Shown here piece by piece: positions 42,665-51,439 of a stretch of DNA of 64,000 nt (its first letter is position 1; each line of letters begins with the position of its first letter). The notes under the pieces were generated by a model. That model had not been told where the DNA came from, ran no database searches, and was given only the letters and a program-made list of their open reading frames with translations. The position numbers and the translations under genes are program-made. The DNA is from Glaciihabitans arcticus. Lineage in GTDB: Bacteria > Actinomycetota > Actinomycetes > Actinomycetales > Microbacteriaceae. The stretch covers positions 558,001 through 622,000 of the forward strand of contig NZ_SISG01000001.1 of assembly GCF_004310685.1 (NCBI RefSeq). The letters run 5' to 3'.

Positions 42665-43534
42665 ATGAGAGCTATCTGGAAAGGCGCTGTCACCTTCGGC
42701 CTCGTCAACGTGCCGGTCAAGGTCTACAGCGCGACCGAGGACCACGACATCGCCCTGCACCAGGTGCACGACAAGGACGGCGGCCGCATCAAGTACCAGC
42801 GACGGTGCGAGATCTGCGGCAAGATCGTCGCCTACGAGAACATCGACAAGGCGTATGACGATGGCGAGGAGACCGTCATCCTCACCGACGATGATCTGAA
42901 GTCCCTGCCGGAGGAGCGCAGTCGCGAGATCGACGTCGTCGAGTTCGTGCCCAACGATCAGCTCGACCCGATCATGTTCGAGCGCAGCTACTTTCTCGAA
43001 CCGGACTCGAAGTCGAACAAGGCGTACGCGCTGCTGCGCCGCACCCTCGAAGACACCGACCGCACGGCGATCGTACAGTTCGCGCTGCGGCAGAAGACCA
43101 GGCTGGGTGCGCTGCGGGTGCGTGGTGACGTGCTGATGCTGCAGTCTCTGCTCTGGGATGACGAGGTGCGCGAGGCCAAGTTCCCGGCGCTGGATGAGAA
43201 AGTGCGCATCTCGGCCAAGGAGCTCGAGATGTCGAAGTCTCTCGTCGAATCGTTCGAGGCCGACTTCGCTCCCGACAAGTTCACCGACGAGTACCAGGAG
43301 CAGCTGCGGGAGCTCATCGAGGTGAAGCTCAAGAAGGGCGACGCGGTCTCGACCGAGGAGACCTTCGGCGAGCAGGCCGAGGAGGAAGGTGGCGGCGAGG
43401 TGCTCGACCTGATGGAGGCGCTACGACGCAGTGTCGACAAGAGCCGCGGAGCGAAGAGCACCCCAGCCAAGAAGGCGACTCCGGCCAAGAAGGCTCCCGC
43501 GAAGAAGACGGCTGCTAAGAAGAAGGCCGGCTAG
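42665..43534 (+). CDS. ku: Non-homologous end-joining DNA-binding protein Ku
   Basis: Ku is a homodimeric ring that binds DNA ends and recruits LigD. The 289-residue protein has the bacterial Ku core (MRAIWKGAVTFGLVNVPVKV at the start, RCEICGKIVAYENIDKAYDDG, ELEMSKSLVESFEADFAPDKF near the end of the core). It ends in a Lys/Ala-rich tail (AKKATPAKKAPAKKTAAKKK) of the type known to bind DNA or LigD in other actinobacteria. Two cysteines in CEICG are near the ring loop. It is divergent from ligD and overlaps the BrkB-type gene by 20 bp at its 3' end. Confidence 0.96.
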   Translation: MRAIWKGAVTFGLVNVPVKVYSATEDHDIALHQVHDKDGGRIKYQRRCEICGKIVAYENIDKAYDDGEETVILTDDDLKSLPEERSREIDVVEFVPNDQLDPIMFERSYFLEPDSKSNKAYALLRRTLEDTDRTAIVQFALRQKTRLGALRVRGDVLMLQSLLWDDEVREAKFPALDEKVRISAKELEMSKSLVESFEADFAPDKFTDEYQEQLRELIEVKLKKGDAVSTEETFGEQAEEEGGGEVLDLMEALRRSVDKSRGAKSTPAKKATPAKKAPAKKTAAKKKAG

Positions 43535-44531
43535 CCTTCTCCCGTATCTCCCGCCCCTCGCGCACATCGTCGGCCCGCTGCCGCGCGAGCATCAGCGTTC
43601 GCGTGGTGTCCCGCGCGGGCAGCTGGATGGTGTCCTCCGCGGGGATGCCTGCGGCGAGCTGGCGCACCCGCACGAGCTCGCCGTCGACCTCGGCGCCGAT
43701 CACGAGCACGAGGTTGGTGATGTAGAGCCACACGAGCAGCGCGAGGCCCCCGCCGATCCAGCCGTAGACCTTGTCGTAGGTGCCAACTGTCATCACGTAG
43801 ACGGCGAAGGCGAGGGTCGCGACGCCCCAGGCGAGGAGCGCGAAGGCGGCGCCCCACGACACCCAGCGCAGACGCGAGTGCCGCACGTTCGGGGTGGCGT
43901 AGTAGAGCACGGCTACCAGGGAGAAGGCGAGTGCGGCGAGTGCGGGCCACTTGCCGACGTTCCAGACCGTGAGCCACGGTTCGCCGAAGCCCGCCGCCTC
44001 ACCGATGGTGCGCGCGGCGCTCGGGGTGCCGAGCAGGATCACCACGATGAGGGCGAAGCCGATCATCAGCAGCAGGGTCACCAGCATCATGAGGCCGCGG
44101 AACTTCCAGATCGGCCGCCCCTCCTGTACCTCGTACACGGTGTTCACGGCGCGCCCGAATGCCGTCGCATAGCTCGACACCGACCAGAGGGTGAGTGAGA
44201 GGCCGATGGCGAACGCGAGCCCCGGGTTGCCGATCGACAGCAGGGAGGTGAGGGGATCGCGCAGGGTCTCGACCGTGTCCTCGGTCACGAATTCGTTCGC
44301 CACGCTCAGGATGTTGCGGATCGCGTTCTCCCGGTTGTTGAGCAGCGCGAACGACGACACGACGGTCAGGGTTGCAGGGAATAGGGCCAGGGCCGCGAAG
44401 AAGGTCAGCGCGGCGGCCGAGTCCAGTCCCCGGTGCCGCATAAAGCCGTGGAAGGCGCGCTTGCCCGCGTACTCCCAGGTCGACCGGTCCAGGCCACGGC
44501 TCGTGGGGACCGGTCCGTTCTCGTTGTTCAC
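43515..44531 (-). CDS. YihY/BrkB-family membrane protein
   Basis: This 338-residue protein has the YihY/virulence factor BrkB pattern: FMRHRGLDSAAALTFFAALALFP after a short cytoplasmic start, six membrane segments, and the WVSWGAAFALLAWGVATLAF block. The family was once annotated as RNase BN by mistake; it is likely a transporter or permease of unknown substrate. The start is GTG at 44531 and overlaps the upstream gene stop by 4 bp (GTGA). The charged C-terminal tail is cytoplasmic. Confidence 0.85.
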   Translation of the reverse strand: MNNENGPVPTSRGLDRSTWEYAGKRAFHGFMRHRGLDSAAALTFFAALALFPATLTVVSSFALLNNRENAIRNILSVANEFVTEDTVETLRDPLTSLLSIGNPGLAFAIGLSLTLWSVSSYATAFGRAVNTVYEVQEGRPIWKFRGLMMLVTLLLMIGFALIVVILLGTPSAARTIGEAAGFGEPWLTVWNVGKWPALAALAFSLVAVLYYATPNVRHSRLRWVSWGAAFALLAWGVATLAFAVYVMTVGTYDKVYGWIGGGLALLVWLYITNLVLVIGAEVDGELVRVRQLAAGIPAEDTIQLPARDTTRTLMLARQRADDVREGREIREKASRPSS

Positions 44532-45010
44532 GGGCGCTCGCCGCGTCTCGGCCGTGCCAGTTGGGGCACCAGCAGCCAGGCGAGCAGCACGAAGACGAGG
44601 GTGGCGCTGCCCGCGATGACGCCCGCCGCACGTCCGACGACCACGTCGAAGACGAGCAGGGTCACGCCGGTCAACACTCCGGCAACACCCGCGAGTGTCA
44701 GCTTCAGGATGGAGTCACCGATGTGCACGATCTGCCGCTTGGCGCGCTTCTGGAACAGCGCCCGGTGCAGGCTGACCGGGGCCAGGGCGAGGGCGGTCGT
44801 GATGCAGGCGAGCACCACGAGCACGAGGTACACGTCGATCTGGAACGCGTCGAGCTCGGCAAACCGCGGCTGGAAGGCGAGCGTCAGCAGGAATCCGGTG
44901 AGGATCTGCGTTCCGGTCTGGGTGACGCGCAGCTCCTGCAGGATCTCGTTCCAGTTGCGGTCGAGCCGCTCGGACTCCGTCTCGTGTCGCGCGGCAGGTT
45001 CGGGTTTCAC
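44528..45010 (-). CDS. DUF6328-like four-TM membrane protein
   Basis: This 160-residue protein begins with an acidic soluble stretch (ERLDRNWNEILQELRVTQTGTQ) and then four membrane segments (ILTGFLLTLAFQP, YLVLVVLACITTALALAPV, LAGVAGVLTGVTLLVFDVV, AGSATLVFVLLAWLLVP). The motif NEILQELRVTQTGTQIL matches what I know of the DUF6328 family. No function is known. GTG start at 45010; both ends overlap neighbours by 4 bp (GTGA), so it is translationally coupled to the Ada-AlkA gene upstream and BrkB-type gene downstream. Confidence 0.75.
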   Translation of the reverse strand: MKPEPAARHETESERLDRNWNEILQELRVTQTGTQILTGFLLTLAFQPRFAELDAFQIDVYLVLVVLACITTALALAPVSLHRALFQKRAKRQIVHIGDSILKLTLAGVAGVLTGVTLLVFDVVVGRAAGVIAGSATLVFVLLAWLLVPQLARPRRGERP

Positions 45011-46482
45011 ACCCCGATGGTATCCACAGCAGCGGGAGACCCGGCAGCCCTTGTGCTGCGCTCACGGGCGCGCCACAGGTGCAGCCCGGCGTAGCTGCGC
45101 CACGGAGCCCAGCGCTCGCCATGGGCCGCGAGCCCCTTCGCGGTGGCCGGGATACCGAGGTCGCGCGCGCTGTGCAGCATCACCAGGTCGCTCGCGAGCA
45201 GGATGTCGGGTGAGCCCAGCACCCGCATCGCGAGGTAGCCGGCGGTCCATTCACCGATGCCGGGCAGCGCGGTGAGCCGCGACATGAACTCGGGCGCCGG
45301 CAGCCCGACGTCGAGACTGAGCTCGCGGCTCGCGAGCGCTTCGGCTGCGCCGATGATGCTCCGGATGCGCGTCGCAGGCCCGCGCAGCACGGCATGCCCG
45401 TGCTCGGCGAGTTGTGCCGCGGTAGGAAAGAGCCCCTCGTCTCCGATCTGCACACTGATGCGGCCGAGCACGGTGCGCGCCGCGACCACCGAGATCTGCT
45501 GGCCGACGAGGGTGCGGAATACGGCCTCCTCGGGGTCGAGGGCTCCGGGGATGCGGATGCCGGGCGAGAGCGCGACGTGCGGCGCGAGCTGCAGGTCCGA
45601 GCCGAGCGCGGCGTCGATCGCGAGGCTGTCGGCGTCGAGGTCGAAGAGACGGCGCACGCGGGAGACGAGGGTCGCGACATCCGCTATCTGATCGAGACGG
45701 GCGGTGCAGATCACTGAGTCTCCCTCGACCCGGAGGGAGACACGGGCTACGCCGCGGGGGAGGCGCAGCGCGCGCTCGAACGAGCCGTCGACCATGGTCT
45801 CGACGCCGGTGATCGCGTGGCCCTGGAGGTAGCGCATCACGCCGGCGCCGTCGAACGGGGCGCGCGCGGGCAGGCGTAGCGTGATGCTGCCGGGGGAGGA
45901 TGGGTCGGCGGACCGCTTCGAGGCGCGCAGGGCGCTCGGGGTGAGTTCGTACACCGACTGGATGGTGTCGTTGAACTGGCGGATGCTCGAGAAGCCCGAC
46001 GCGAAAGCGACGTCGGCGACGGAGAGGTCGGTCGAGGTGAGCAGCACACGGGCGTTCTGGGCTCGGTGCGCCCGGGCGAGTGCGAGAGGGCCGGCGCCGA
46101 GCTCCGCCACGAGCACGCGGGTGAGGTGCCGTGTTGTGTAGCCGAGGCGGTTCGCGAGACCGGGCACGCCCTCGCGCTCGACGACACCGTCGGTGATGAG
46201 ACGCATGGCGCGGCTCGCGAGGTCGTCGTGGGTGTTCCAGTCGGGGGAGCCGGGCACGGCATCCGGAAGGCAGCGCTTGCAGGCGCGCAGCCCGGCCTCG
46301 TGCGCGGCGGCAGCGGTGCGATAGAACGACACATTGCGCGCGTGGGGGGTCATGGCCGGGCAGCTCGGGCGGCAGTAGATGCCCGTCGAGTGCACCCCGG
46401 TGATGAACTGGCCGTCGAAGCGGGCGTCTCGGGAGGACATGGCGCGATAGCGCTCCGCGAACAGTGCCGACGCGTTCTCCAT
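45007..46482 (-). CDS. Ada-AlkA fusion: methylated-DNA sensor domain plus 3-methyladenine glycosylase
   Basis: This 491-residue protein fuses three parts. The N-terminal Ada zinc/methyl-phosphotriester domain has the cysteines of GIYCRPSCPAM and ACKRCLPDA. An AraC-type helix-turn-helix (about residues 90-190) follows. The AlkA glycosylase has the N-terminal beta domain and the helix-hairpin-helix LPGIGEWTAGYLAMRVLGSP, with the catalytic Asp in ASDLVML. It removes alkylated bases and probably also senses methylated phosphates and activates transcription, as mycobacterial AdaA-AlkA does. I chose ATG 46482 for its GGAGAG site; an ATG five codons upstream (46497) is an alternative. First gene of a three-gene operon. 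Confidence 0.9.
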   Translation of the reverse strand: MENASALFAERYRAMSSRDARFDGQFITGVHSTGIYCRPSCPAMTPHARNVSFYRTAAAAHEAGLRACKRCLPDAVPGSPDWNTHDDLASRAMRLITDGVVEREGVPGLANRLGYTTRHLTRVLVAELGAGPLALARAHRAQNARVLLTSTDLSVADVAFASGFSSIRQFNDTIQSVYELTPSALRASKRSADPSSPGSITLRLPARAPFDGAGVMRYLQGHAITGVETMVDGSFERALRLPRGVARVSLRVEGDSVICTARLDQIADVATLVSRVRRLFDLDADSLAIDAALGSDLQLAPHVALSPGIRIPGALDPEEAVFRTLVGQQISVVAARTVLGRISVQIGDEGLFPTAAQLAEHGHAVLRGPATRIRSIIGAAEALASRELSLDVGLPAPEFMSRLTALPGIGEWTAGYLAMRVLGSPDILLASDLVMLHSARDLGIPATAKGLAAHGERWAPWRSYAGLHLWRARERSTRAAGSPAAVDTIGV

Positions 46483-46589
46483 GTACCCACTCTCCATGAC
46501 CCCAGCCTCGCACCGGCCACCGACGCTGGCTAGCGGAAATCAGACACGACCTGGGCGCTCGTTCCAGACCGAATGCGTATGCTCGCAGG

Positions 46590-47942
46590 GTGACATCCAC
46601 CCTCGCGAAGCTCAGTGACACCCTCGGCGACATCGTCTCGGTGTCCACCGCGGATCTTGAGGCCGCCCGCGCCGACAAGTCCGGCCACGTCTCCGACGCT
46701 GCACCCCTCGCCGTGGTGCACGCCCGCAGCATCGACGACGTGCAGCGCACGATGCGCTACGCGACCGAGACGGGCACGCCCGTCGTCACGCGGGGTGCCG
46801 GCACCGGACTGGCGGGCGGAGCGATCGCCGGGGCGGGCGAGATCGTGCTGTCGACGATCGGCATGAACCGCATCCTCGAGATCTCCCGCGACGACGAGCT
46901 CGCGGTCGTCCAGCCCGGCGTCATCAACGCCGACCTCAACACGGCGCTCGAGCCGAGCGGCCTGTGGTTCGCCCCCGACCCGGCCAGCCGCGCCATCTCG
47001 ACCATCGGCGGCAACATCGCGACTAACGCCGGCGGCCTGCTCTGCGCCAAGTACGGCGTCACCCGCGAGTCGGTGCTCGGAGTCAAGGTCGTGCTCGCCG
47101 ACGGTCGGCTGATGGAGTTCGGTCACCGCACCGTCAAGGGCGTCACCGGTCTCGACCTCGCCGGCCTGATGATCGGCTCCGAAGGCACCCTCGGTGTGAT
47201 CGTCGAGGCCACCGTCAAGGTTCAGGCGCTGCCGCAGGGCATCGCCTCGACGATCGGTGCGTGGTTTGCGTCTGTCGAGGACGCCGCACGTGCCGCCGCC
47301 GTGATCACGGCCACGGGCATCCGCCCCGCGATCATGGAACTGCTCGACCCCAACGCCATGGCCAGCATCGCCGACCATCTCGGCCTCGACGTGCGACCCG
47401 GCCAGTCATTCCTGCTCGTGCAGACTGATGGCCACGGCGCTTCGGTCGGCGCGGAGAACGCGCTCGCCGTGATCCGCTCGCTCGGGGGAGACGCCGAGCA
47501 CACGACCGATCCGGCCGAGAGCGCCCGTCTGTTCGGGATGCGCCGCGCCTTCCACCCCGCCATGGAGGCGCGCGGAACCGTGCTCATCGAAGACGTCTGC
47601 GTGCCCCGCAGTGCCCTGCCCGCCATGTTCAACGCCATCACCGCTATTGCGGGCAAACACGGTGTCGACATCGCGACGGTCGCCCACGCGGGTGACGGCA
47701 ACCTGCACCCCAACTTCGTGTTCCAGGGCGTGGATGTCCCGGCCGCTGTCTGGGCCGCGGCCGACGAGCTCTTCCTCACGGCCCTCCGTCTCGGTGGCAC
47801 GCTGACCGGCGAACACGGCGTCGGCCTGCTCAAGAAGCGCTGGCTCGGCGAGGAACTGGGAAGCGAGCAGCTCGAGCTTCAGCGCTCGATCAAGGGCGTC
47901 TTCGACCCTCAGGGTCTGCTCAACCGGGGCAAAGTCTTCTAA
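46590..47942 (+). CDS. FAD-linked oxidase, GlcD / D-lactate dehydrogenase type
   Basis: This 450-residue protein has the FAD-binding type-4 domain with TRGAGTGLAGGAIAGAGEIV and the motif TIGGNIATNAGGLLCAKYGV. It ends with the flavin oxidase C-terminal domain (VAHAGDGNLHPNFVF and GEHGVGLLKK, which carry the active-site His and Lys). It oxidises a 2-hydroxy acid such as glycolate or D-lactate, but the GlcE/GlcF partners are not in the window, so D-lactate dehydrogenase is the safer guess. The GTG at 46590 is the likely start. Confidence 0.9.
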   Translation: MTSTLAKLSDTLGDIVSVSTADLEAARADKSGHVSDAAPLAVVHARSIDDVQRTMRYATETGTPVVTRGAGTGLAGGAIAGAGEIVLSTIGMNRILEISRDDELAVVQPGVINADLNTALEPSGLWFAPDPASRAISTIGGNIATNAGGLLCAKYGVTRESVLGVKVVLADGRLMEFGHRTVKGVTGLDLAGLMIGSEGTLGVIVEATVKVQALPQGIASTIGAWFASVEDAARAAAVITATGIRPAIMELLDPNAMASIADHLGLDVRPGQSFLLVQTDGHGASVGAENALAVIRSLGGDAEHTTDPAESARLFGMRRAFHPAMEARGTVLIEDVCVPRSALPAMFNAITAIAGKHGVDIATVAHAGDGNLHPNFVFQGVDVPAAVWAAADELFLTALRLGGTLTGEHGVGLLKKRWLGEELGSEQLELQRSIKGVFDPQGLLNRGKVF

Positions 47943-47999
47943 CAGCGCGCGTCCAGCAAGCGTGGGAATATCCGGCACCTGTCCGGCGTTTTTCCTGAC

Positions 48000-48653
48000 A
48001 TGGCTGTTACCCGATCATCCATCCTTCCCCGTCCGAAGACCGGCGAGGTGCGCGTGCGCCTCGGTGCCGTCGGAATGAGCTCTCTCGGCCTGCAGGCCGC
48101 CGGCTTCATCGAGGCCGTTGGACCGGAAGCCGCTGGATTCGCCCCCGGTGACCGCGTCGCCTACCCGGCCGACGCCGCCAACAAGGGACTGCGCCCCACG
48201 CTGAGCGAGCGCGACCTGATCGGCTTCCCCAAGGACGTCGCAATCGACAAGGCTGTCGGCTTCCTTCCGCTCGGCCTGCTCTCGCGCTGTATCGTCAAGC
48301 AACTGCACTCGATCGGCTCGGGCAACTCGGTCAGCATCACCCCCGATTCCTCCGGCGCACACCTGTTCGTCGCGGCCTGGGTCGAATTCCTCGGCGGGGT
48401 CGTCGTCGCTGACGCCTCGACCGCGGACGTCGCGATCACGGCCGCCGACTACACGGTGGCCCGCCAGTGGCGGAACGGCCACGGCACCGGCCAGCAGGCA
48501 GCGTCGGACGTGTTTCAGGCGGTGCGCAAGGGCGTGTTCGATGTCATCCCGATCACCACCTACCCGCTCTCCGAAGCGGCGACCGCCCGCGGTGCGATGG
48601 CTGACGGTCCGGTTGTATTACTTCCCGCTGACCAATTCGACAAGGCGGCGTAA
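48000..48653 (+). CDS. Shortened MDR (quinone oxidoreductase-like) protein
   Basis: This 217-residue protein resembles the medium-chain dehydrogenase/reductase family, but it is about 100 residues short of the usual 320. The GroES-like start (GEVRVRLGAVGMSSLGLQAAGFIEAVG and FAPGDRVAYPA) and the end (PLSEAATARGAMADGPVVLLP) are recognisable. The Rossmann core has lost its GxGxxG site (only SITPDSSGAHLFVAAWVEF is left), so NAD(P)H binding is doubtful. The frame is intact and codon use is normal. Ordinary MDR catalysis is unlikely, and the protein may have a new role. Confidence 0.7.
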   Translation: MAVTRSSILPRPKTGEVRVRLGAVGMSSLGLQAAGFIEAVGPEAAGFAPGDRVAYPADAANKGLRPTLSERDLIGFPKDVAIDKAVGFLPLGLLSRCIVKQLHSIGSGNSVSITPDSSGAHLFVAAWVEFLGGVVVADASTADVAITAADYTVARQWRNGHGTGQQAASDVFQAVRKGVFDVIPITTYPLSEAATARGAMADGPVVLLPADQFDKAA

Positions 48654-48673
48654 CCTCGCCCTAGGCTGGGCGC

Positions 48674-49222
48674 ATGACGTTCCTGCCGATCACGACATAC
48701 GACGAACTGGATGACGCGGCGAAGGCCGCGAGTGACCATCAGGTCGAGGCTCACGGCGGCCGCATCACCAACATGAAGGCGACGCTGCTGAGCCACGTGC
48801 CGAGCTTCACCGCCTACATGGAGTGGTACACGCTGCGCGACGAGCTCGCGCCGTTCATCGGTGAGCGGGCCGTGTCGCTGTTCTCCTATGCGATCTCCGA
48901 GGAGAACGACTGTCTCGTCTGTTCGGTGTTCTTCCGCAAGGTGCTGATCGACTCGGGGGAGAACGTCGACAACCCGCAGGTCACCGAGACCGAGCAGCTG
49001 CTGATGGATTGGGGGCGCCTGATCGCGCGCGACCCGCACCACATCCCCGATGAGATGTACACCCGGCTCGAGGCGGCATTCAGCCCGAAGCTGCGGGTGA
49101 TCCTCGTCGCGTTTGCGGGCCAGATGGTCGCCACGAACCTCGTCAACATGGTCGGGCGGGTTCCGCTCGACGAGGTGCTCTACGAGTACCGCAAGCCCGG
49201 CGACACCCGCACGGAGGGCTGA
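48674..49222 (+). CDS. Carboxymuconolactone decarboxylase-like protein (AhpD fold)
   Basis: This 182-residue helical protein has the AhpD/CMD fold with a CxxC motif in DCLVCSVFFRKVLIDSG, the position of the redox-active cysteines. It could be an alkyl-peroxide-type reductase or a decarboxylase; the family is broad. It lies 20 bp after the shortened MDR gene and 1 bp before the SDR start, so the three probably form one transcript. Confidence 0.8.
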   Translation: MTFLPITTYDELDDAAKAASDHQVEAHGGRITNMKATLLSHVPSFTAYMEWYTLRDELAPFIGERAVSLFSYAISEENDCLVCSVFFRKVLIDSGENVDNPQVTETEQLLMDWGRLIARDPHHIPDEMYTRLEAAFSPKLRVILVAFAGQMVATNLVNMVGRVPLDEVLYEYRKPGDTRTEG

Positions 49223-49223
49223 A

Positions 49224-50033
49224 GTGTCCTCCGAGTTCGCCGGACGGGTGGCCTTCGTCACCGGTGCGGCACACGGGCAGGGGCGTGCCGTGGCGCTTGC
49301 GCTCGCAGCATCCGGAGCTGACATCGTGGGCTTCGATGTCGCCGGCAAGATCGAGTACCCCGCGTACGCGCAGGGCTCCACCGCCGAACTCGACTCGCTT
49401 CGCGACGAGGTCGAGGCGCTCGGCCGCCGCGCGCTCGTGTTCACCGGCGACGTTCGCGATGCCGCCGCCATCCAGGCCGCGGTGGATGCCACGATCACCG
49501 AGTTCGGCCGCATCGACGTGCTGTTCAACAACGCGGGCATCGTCGCCTACGCCGCGGTGGATGAGATGACCGAGCTCGAGTGGGACTCGATGCTCGACAT
49601 CAACCTGAAGGGCCCCTTCCTCGTGACCCGCGCGGTCGTGCCCCACCTGAAGGCGGCCGGTCGCGGCGTCATCATCAACAACTCCTCGGTCATGGGGCTG
49701 CGAGGTGGCAACCGACTCTCGCACTACGTCGCGTCGAAGCACGGGCTCACCGGCCTGACCAAGGCGTGGGCGATCGAGCTTGCGCCGTTCGGCATCCGCG
49801 TGGTCAGCATTCACCCGACAGGCGTCAACACCCCGATGAACGACGGACTCGCCGAGCTGGAGGGCGCGACGGCCCTCGAGATCGCGGAGCGCAGCGCGGG
49901 CAACCTCCTGCCGGGTGTGCCCTGGATCGAGACCTCGGATGTCGCCGAGCTCGTGCTTTACCTCGCGAGCGATCGCGCGCGCTTCGCCACGGGCGCCCAG
50001 TTCACCCTCGACGCGGGCCTCCTCACCCGCTGA
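49224..50033 (+). CDS. SDR-family oxidoreductase, mycofactocin-coupled type
   Basis: This 269-residue short-chain dehydrogenase has FVTGAAHGQG (cofactor loop), LFNNAGIV, the catalytic Ser in NNSSVMGLRGG and the YVASK motif. Between strand 2 and helix C it carries an insertion (AGKIEYPAYAQGSTAELDSL) of the kind found in mycofactocin-coupled dehydrogenases, where the NAD cannot exchange and mycofactocin is the electron acceptor. No mft genes are in the window. Start GTG at 49224, 1 bp after the previous stop. Product: a ketone or aldehyde from an alcohol. Confidence 0.82.
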   Translation: MSSEFAGRVAFVTGAAHGQGRAVALALAASGADIVGFDVAGKIEYPAYAQGSTAELDSLRDEVEALGRRALVFTGDVRDAAAIQAAVDATITEFGRIDVLFNNAGIVAYAAVDEMTELEWDSMLDINLKGPFLVTRAVVPHLKAAGRGVIINNSSVMGLRGGNRLSHYVASKHGLTGLTKAWAIELAPFGIRVVSIHPTGVNTPMNDGLAELEGATALEIAERSAGNLLPGVPWIETSDVAELVLYLASDRARFATGAQFTLDAGLLTR

Positions 50034-50146
50034 AGCCGCCAAGAGCGCTTCAAGACTCTCGGGTTGGAGCACTCACTGCCGGTTGCGCGGGAGATATGGC
50101 AGCTTCTCGTCGGGCGTGGCAGTCTCAATCGGTGGATACTCGATCC

Positions 50147-51409
50147 GTGACCACAGCAACGCACACCCGCAGGATCCACCCGGCCTGGATCGTCGCGCTC
50201 GTTGCGTTCCTCGCGCTCGTCGGTGCTGCGGGCTTCCGGGCGGCGCCGAGCGTGCTGATGCTGCCGCTCGAGGAGGAGTTCGGCTGGACCCGAACCCAGC
50301 TGTCGCTCGCCGTGACCGTCAACCTGCTGCTGTACGGCCTGATGGCACCGTTCGCCGCCGCCCTCATGGCGCGCTTCGGACTGCGAGCCGTGACATCCGT
50401 CGCCCTGCTGTTCGTGGCCGCGGGCGCCGCACTCAGCGTCTTCGCGACCGAGCCGTGGATGCTCGTGCTCACCTGGGGAGTGCTCATCGGCCTCGGCACC
50501 GGCTCGATGGCGCTCGTCTTCGCGGCAACCGTCGCCGACCAGTGGTTCGTGAAGAACCGCGGGCTCGTGGTCGGCATCCTGACCGCCGGAAGCGCGACCG
50601 GGCAGCTCGCCTTCCTGCCGTTCATCGCGATCCTCGTCGAACAGCAGGGCTGGCGCCAGGCATCTCTCCTCGTCGCGGGCGGCGCGCTCGTGGTGGTTCC
50701 GCTGGTGCTGGTCTTCCTGCGCAATCACCCGGTCGATATCGGGATGACGCCCTACGGCGCCCCCGCCACGTGGGAGCACACGCCGCCCGCCCGCGGCAAC
50801 GCCGTGCGCATCGCCCTCGCCACGCTCGCCAAGGCGTCGAAGGTGCGCACGTTCTGGGCTCTCGTGGCGGGCTTCGCCATCTGCGGGGCGACCACGAACG
50901 GGCTCGTGGGAACCCACTTCATCCCGAGCGCTCACGACCACGGAATGCAGGAGACCACCGCGGCCGGGCTGCTCGCCCTCGTCGGGATCTTCGACATCGT
51001 CGGCACCATCGCCAGCGGATGGCTCACCGACCGGTTCAACCCGCGCGTACTGCTCGCGAGTTACTACGCGTTCCGCGGTCTCGGCCTTCTCGTGCTCCCG
51101 TTCCTGCTCTCCGCGACGGTGCAGCCGCCGATCATCATCTTCGTGGTGATCTACGGGCTCGACTGGGTCGCGACGGTGCCGCCGACGGTCGCGCTGTGTC
51201 GCGAGATCTTCGGCAAGGACGGGCCGATCGTGTTCGGCTGGGTCTTCGCCTCGCACCAGGTCGGAGCAGCCATCGCCGCATTCTCGGCGGGACTCATCCG
51301 CGATTCGACGGGGGAGTACACCATCGCCTGGTTCGGCGCGGCCGGACTCTGCATCGTCGCCGCCGTGGTGAGCATCGGGATCTCGCGGAGGGCGCGCGAG
51401 CTCGTCTGA
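50147..51409 (+). CDS. MFS transporter, monocarboxylate/OFA-like
   Basis: This 420-residue permease has twelve helices; the FGWTRTQLSLAVTVNLLLYG segment is typical of OFA (oxalate/formate antiporter)-like MFS proteins, with AALMARFGLRAVTSVALLF as the TM2-TM3 loop region. Such carriers move organic acids. The substrate is unknown. The start GTG at 50147 is preferred; an ATG at 50096 would add 17 residues. The promoter lies in the 113-bp gap after the SDR gene. Confidence 0.82.
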   Translation: MTTATHTRRIHPAWIVALVAFLALVGAAGFRAAPSVLMLPLEEEFGWTRTQLSLAVTVNLLLYGLMAPFAAALMARFGLRAVTSVALLFVAAGAALSVFATEPWMLVLTWGVLIGLGTGSMALVFAATVADQWFVKNRGLVVGILTAGSATGQLAFLPFIAILVEQQGWRQASLLVAGGALVVVPLVLVFLRNHPVDIGMTPYGAPATWEHTPPARGNAVRIALATLAKASKVRTFWALVAGFAICGATTNGLVGTHFIPSAHDHGMQETTAAGLLALVGIFDIVGTIASGWLTDRFNPRVLLASYYAFRGLGLLVLPFLLSATVQPPIIIFVVIYGLDWVATVPPTVALCREIFGKDGPIVFGWVFASHQVGAAIAAFSAGLIRDSTGEYTIAWFGAAGLCIVAAVVSIGISRRARELV

Positions 51410-51439
51410 TTCGTGCTGTCGAGGGGATACCCTCGCTAG

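Noticed and set aside
48000-48653. Shortened MDR gene as a frameshifted gene
   Set aside because: No second frame with the missing Rossmann part is present nearby, and both ends of the family are in the same frame.
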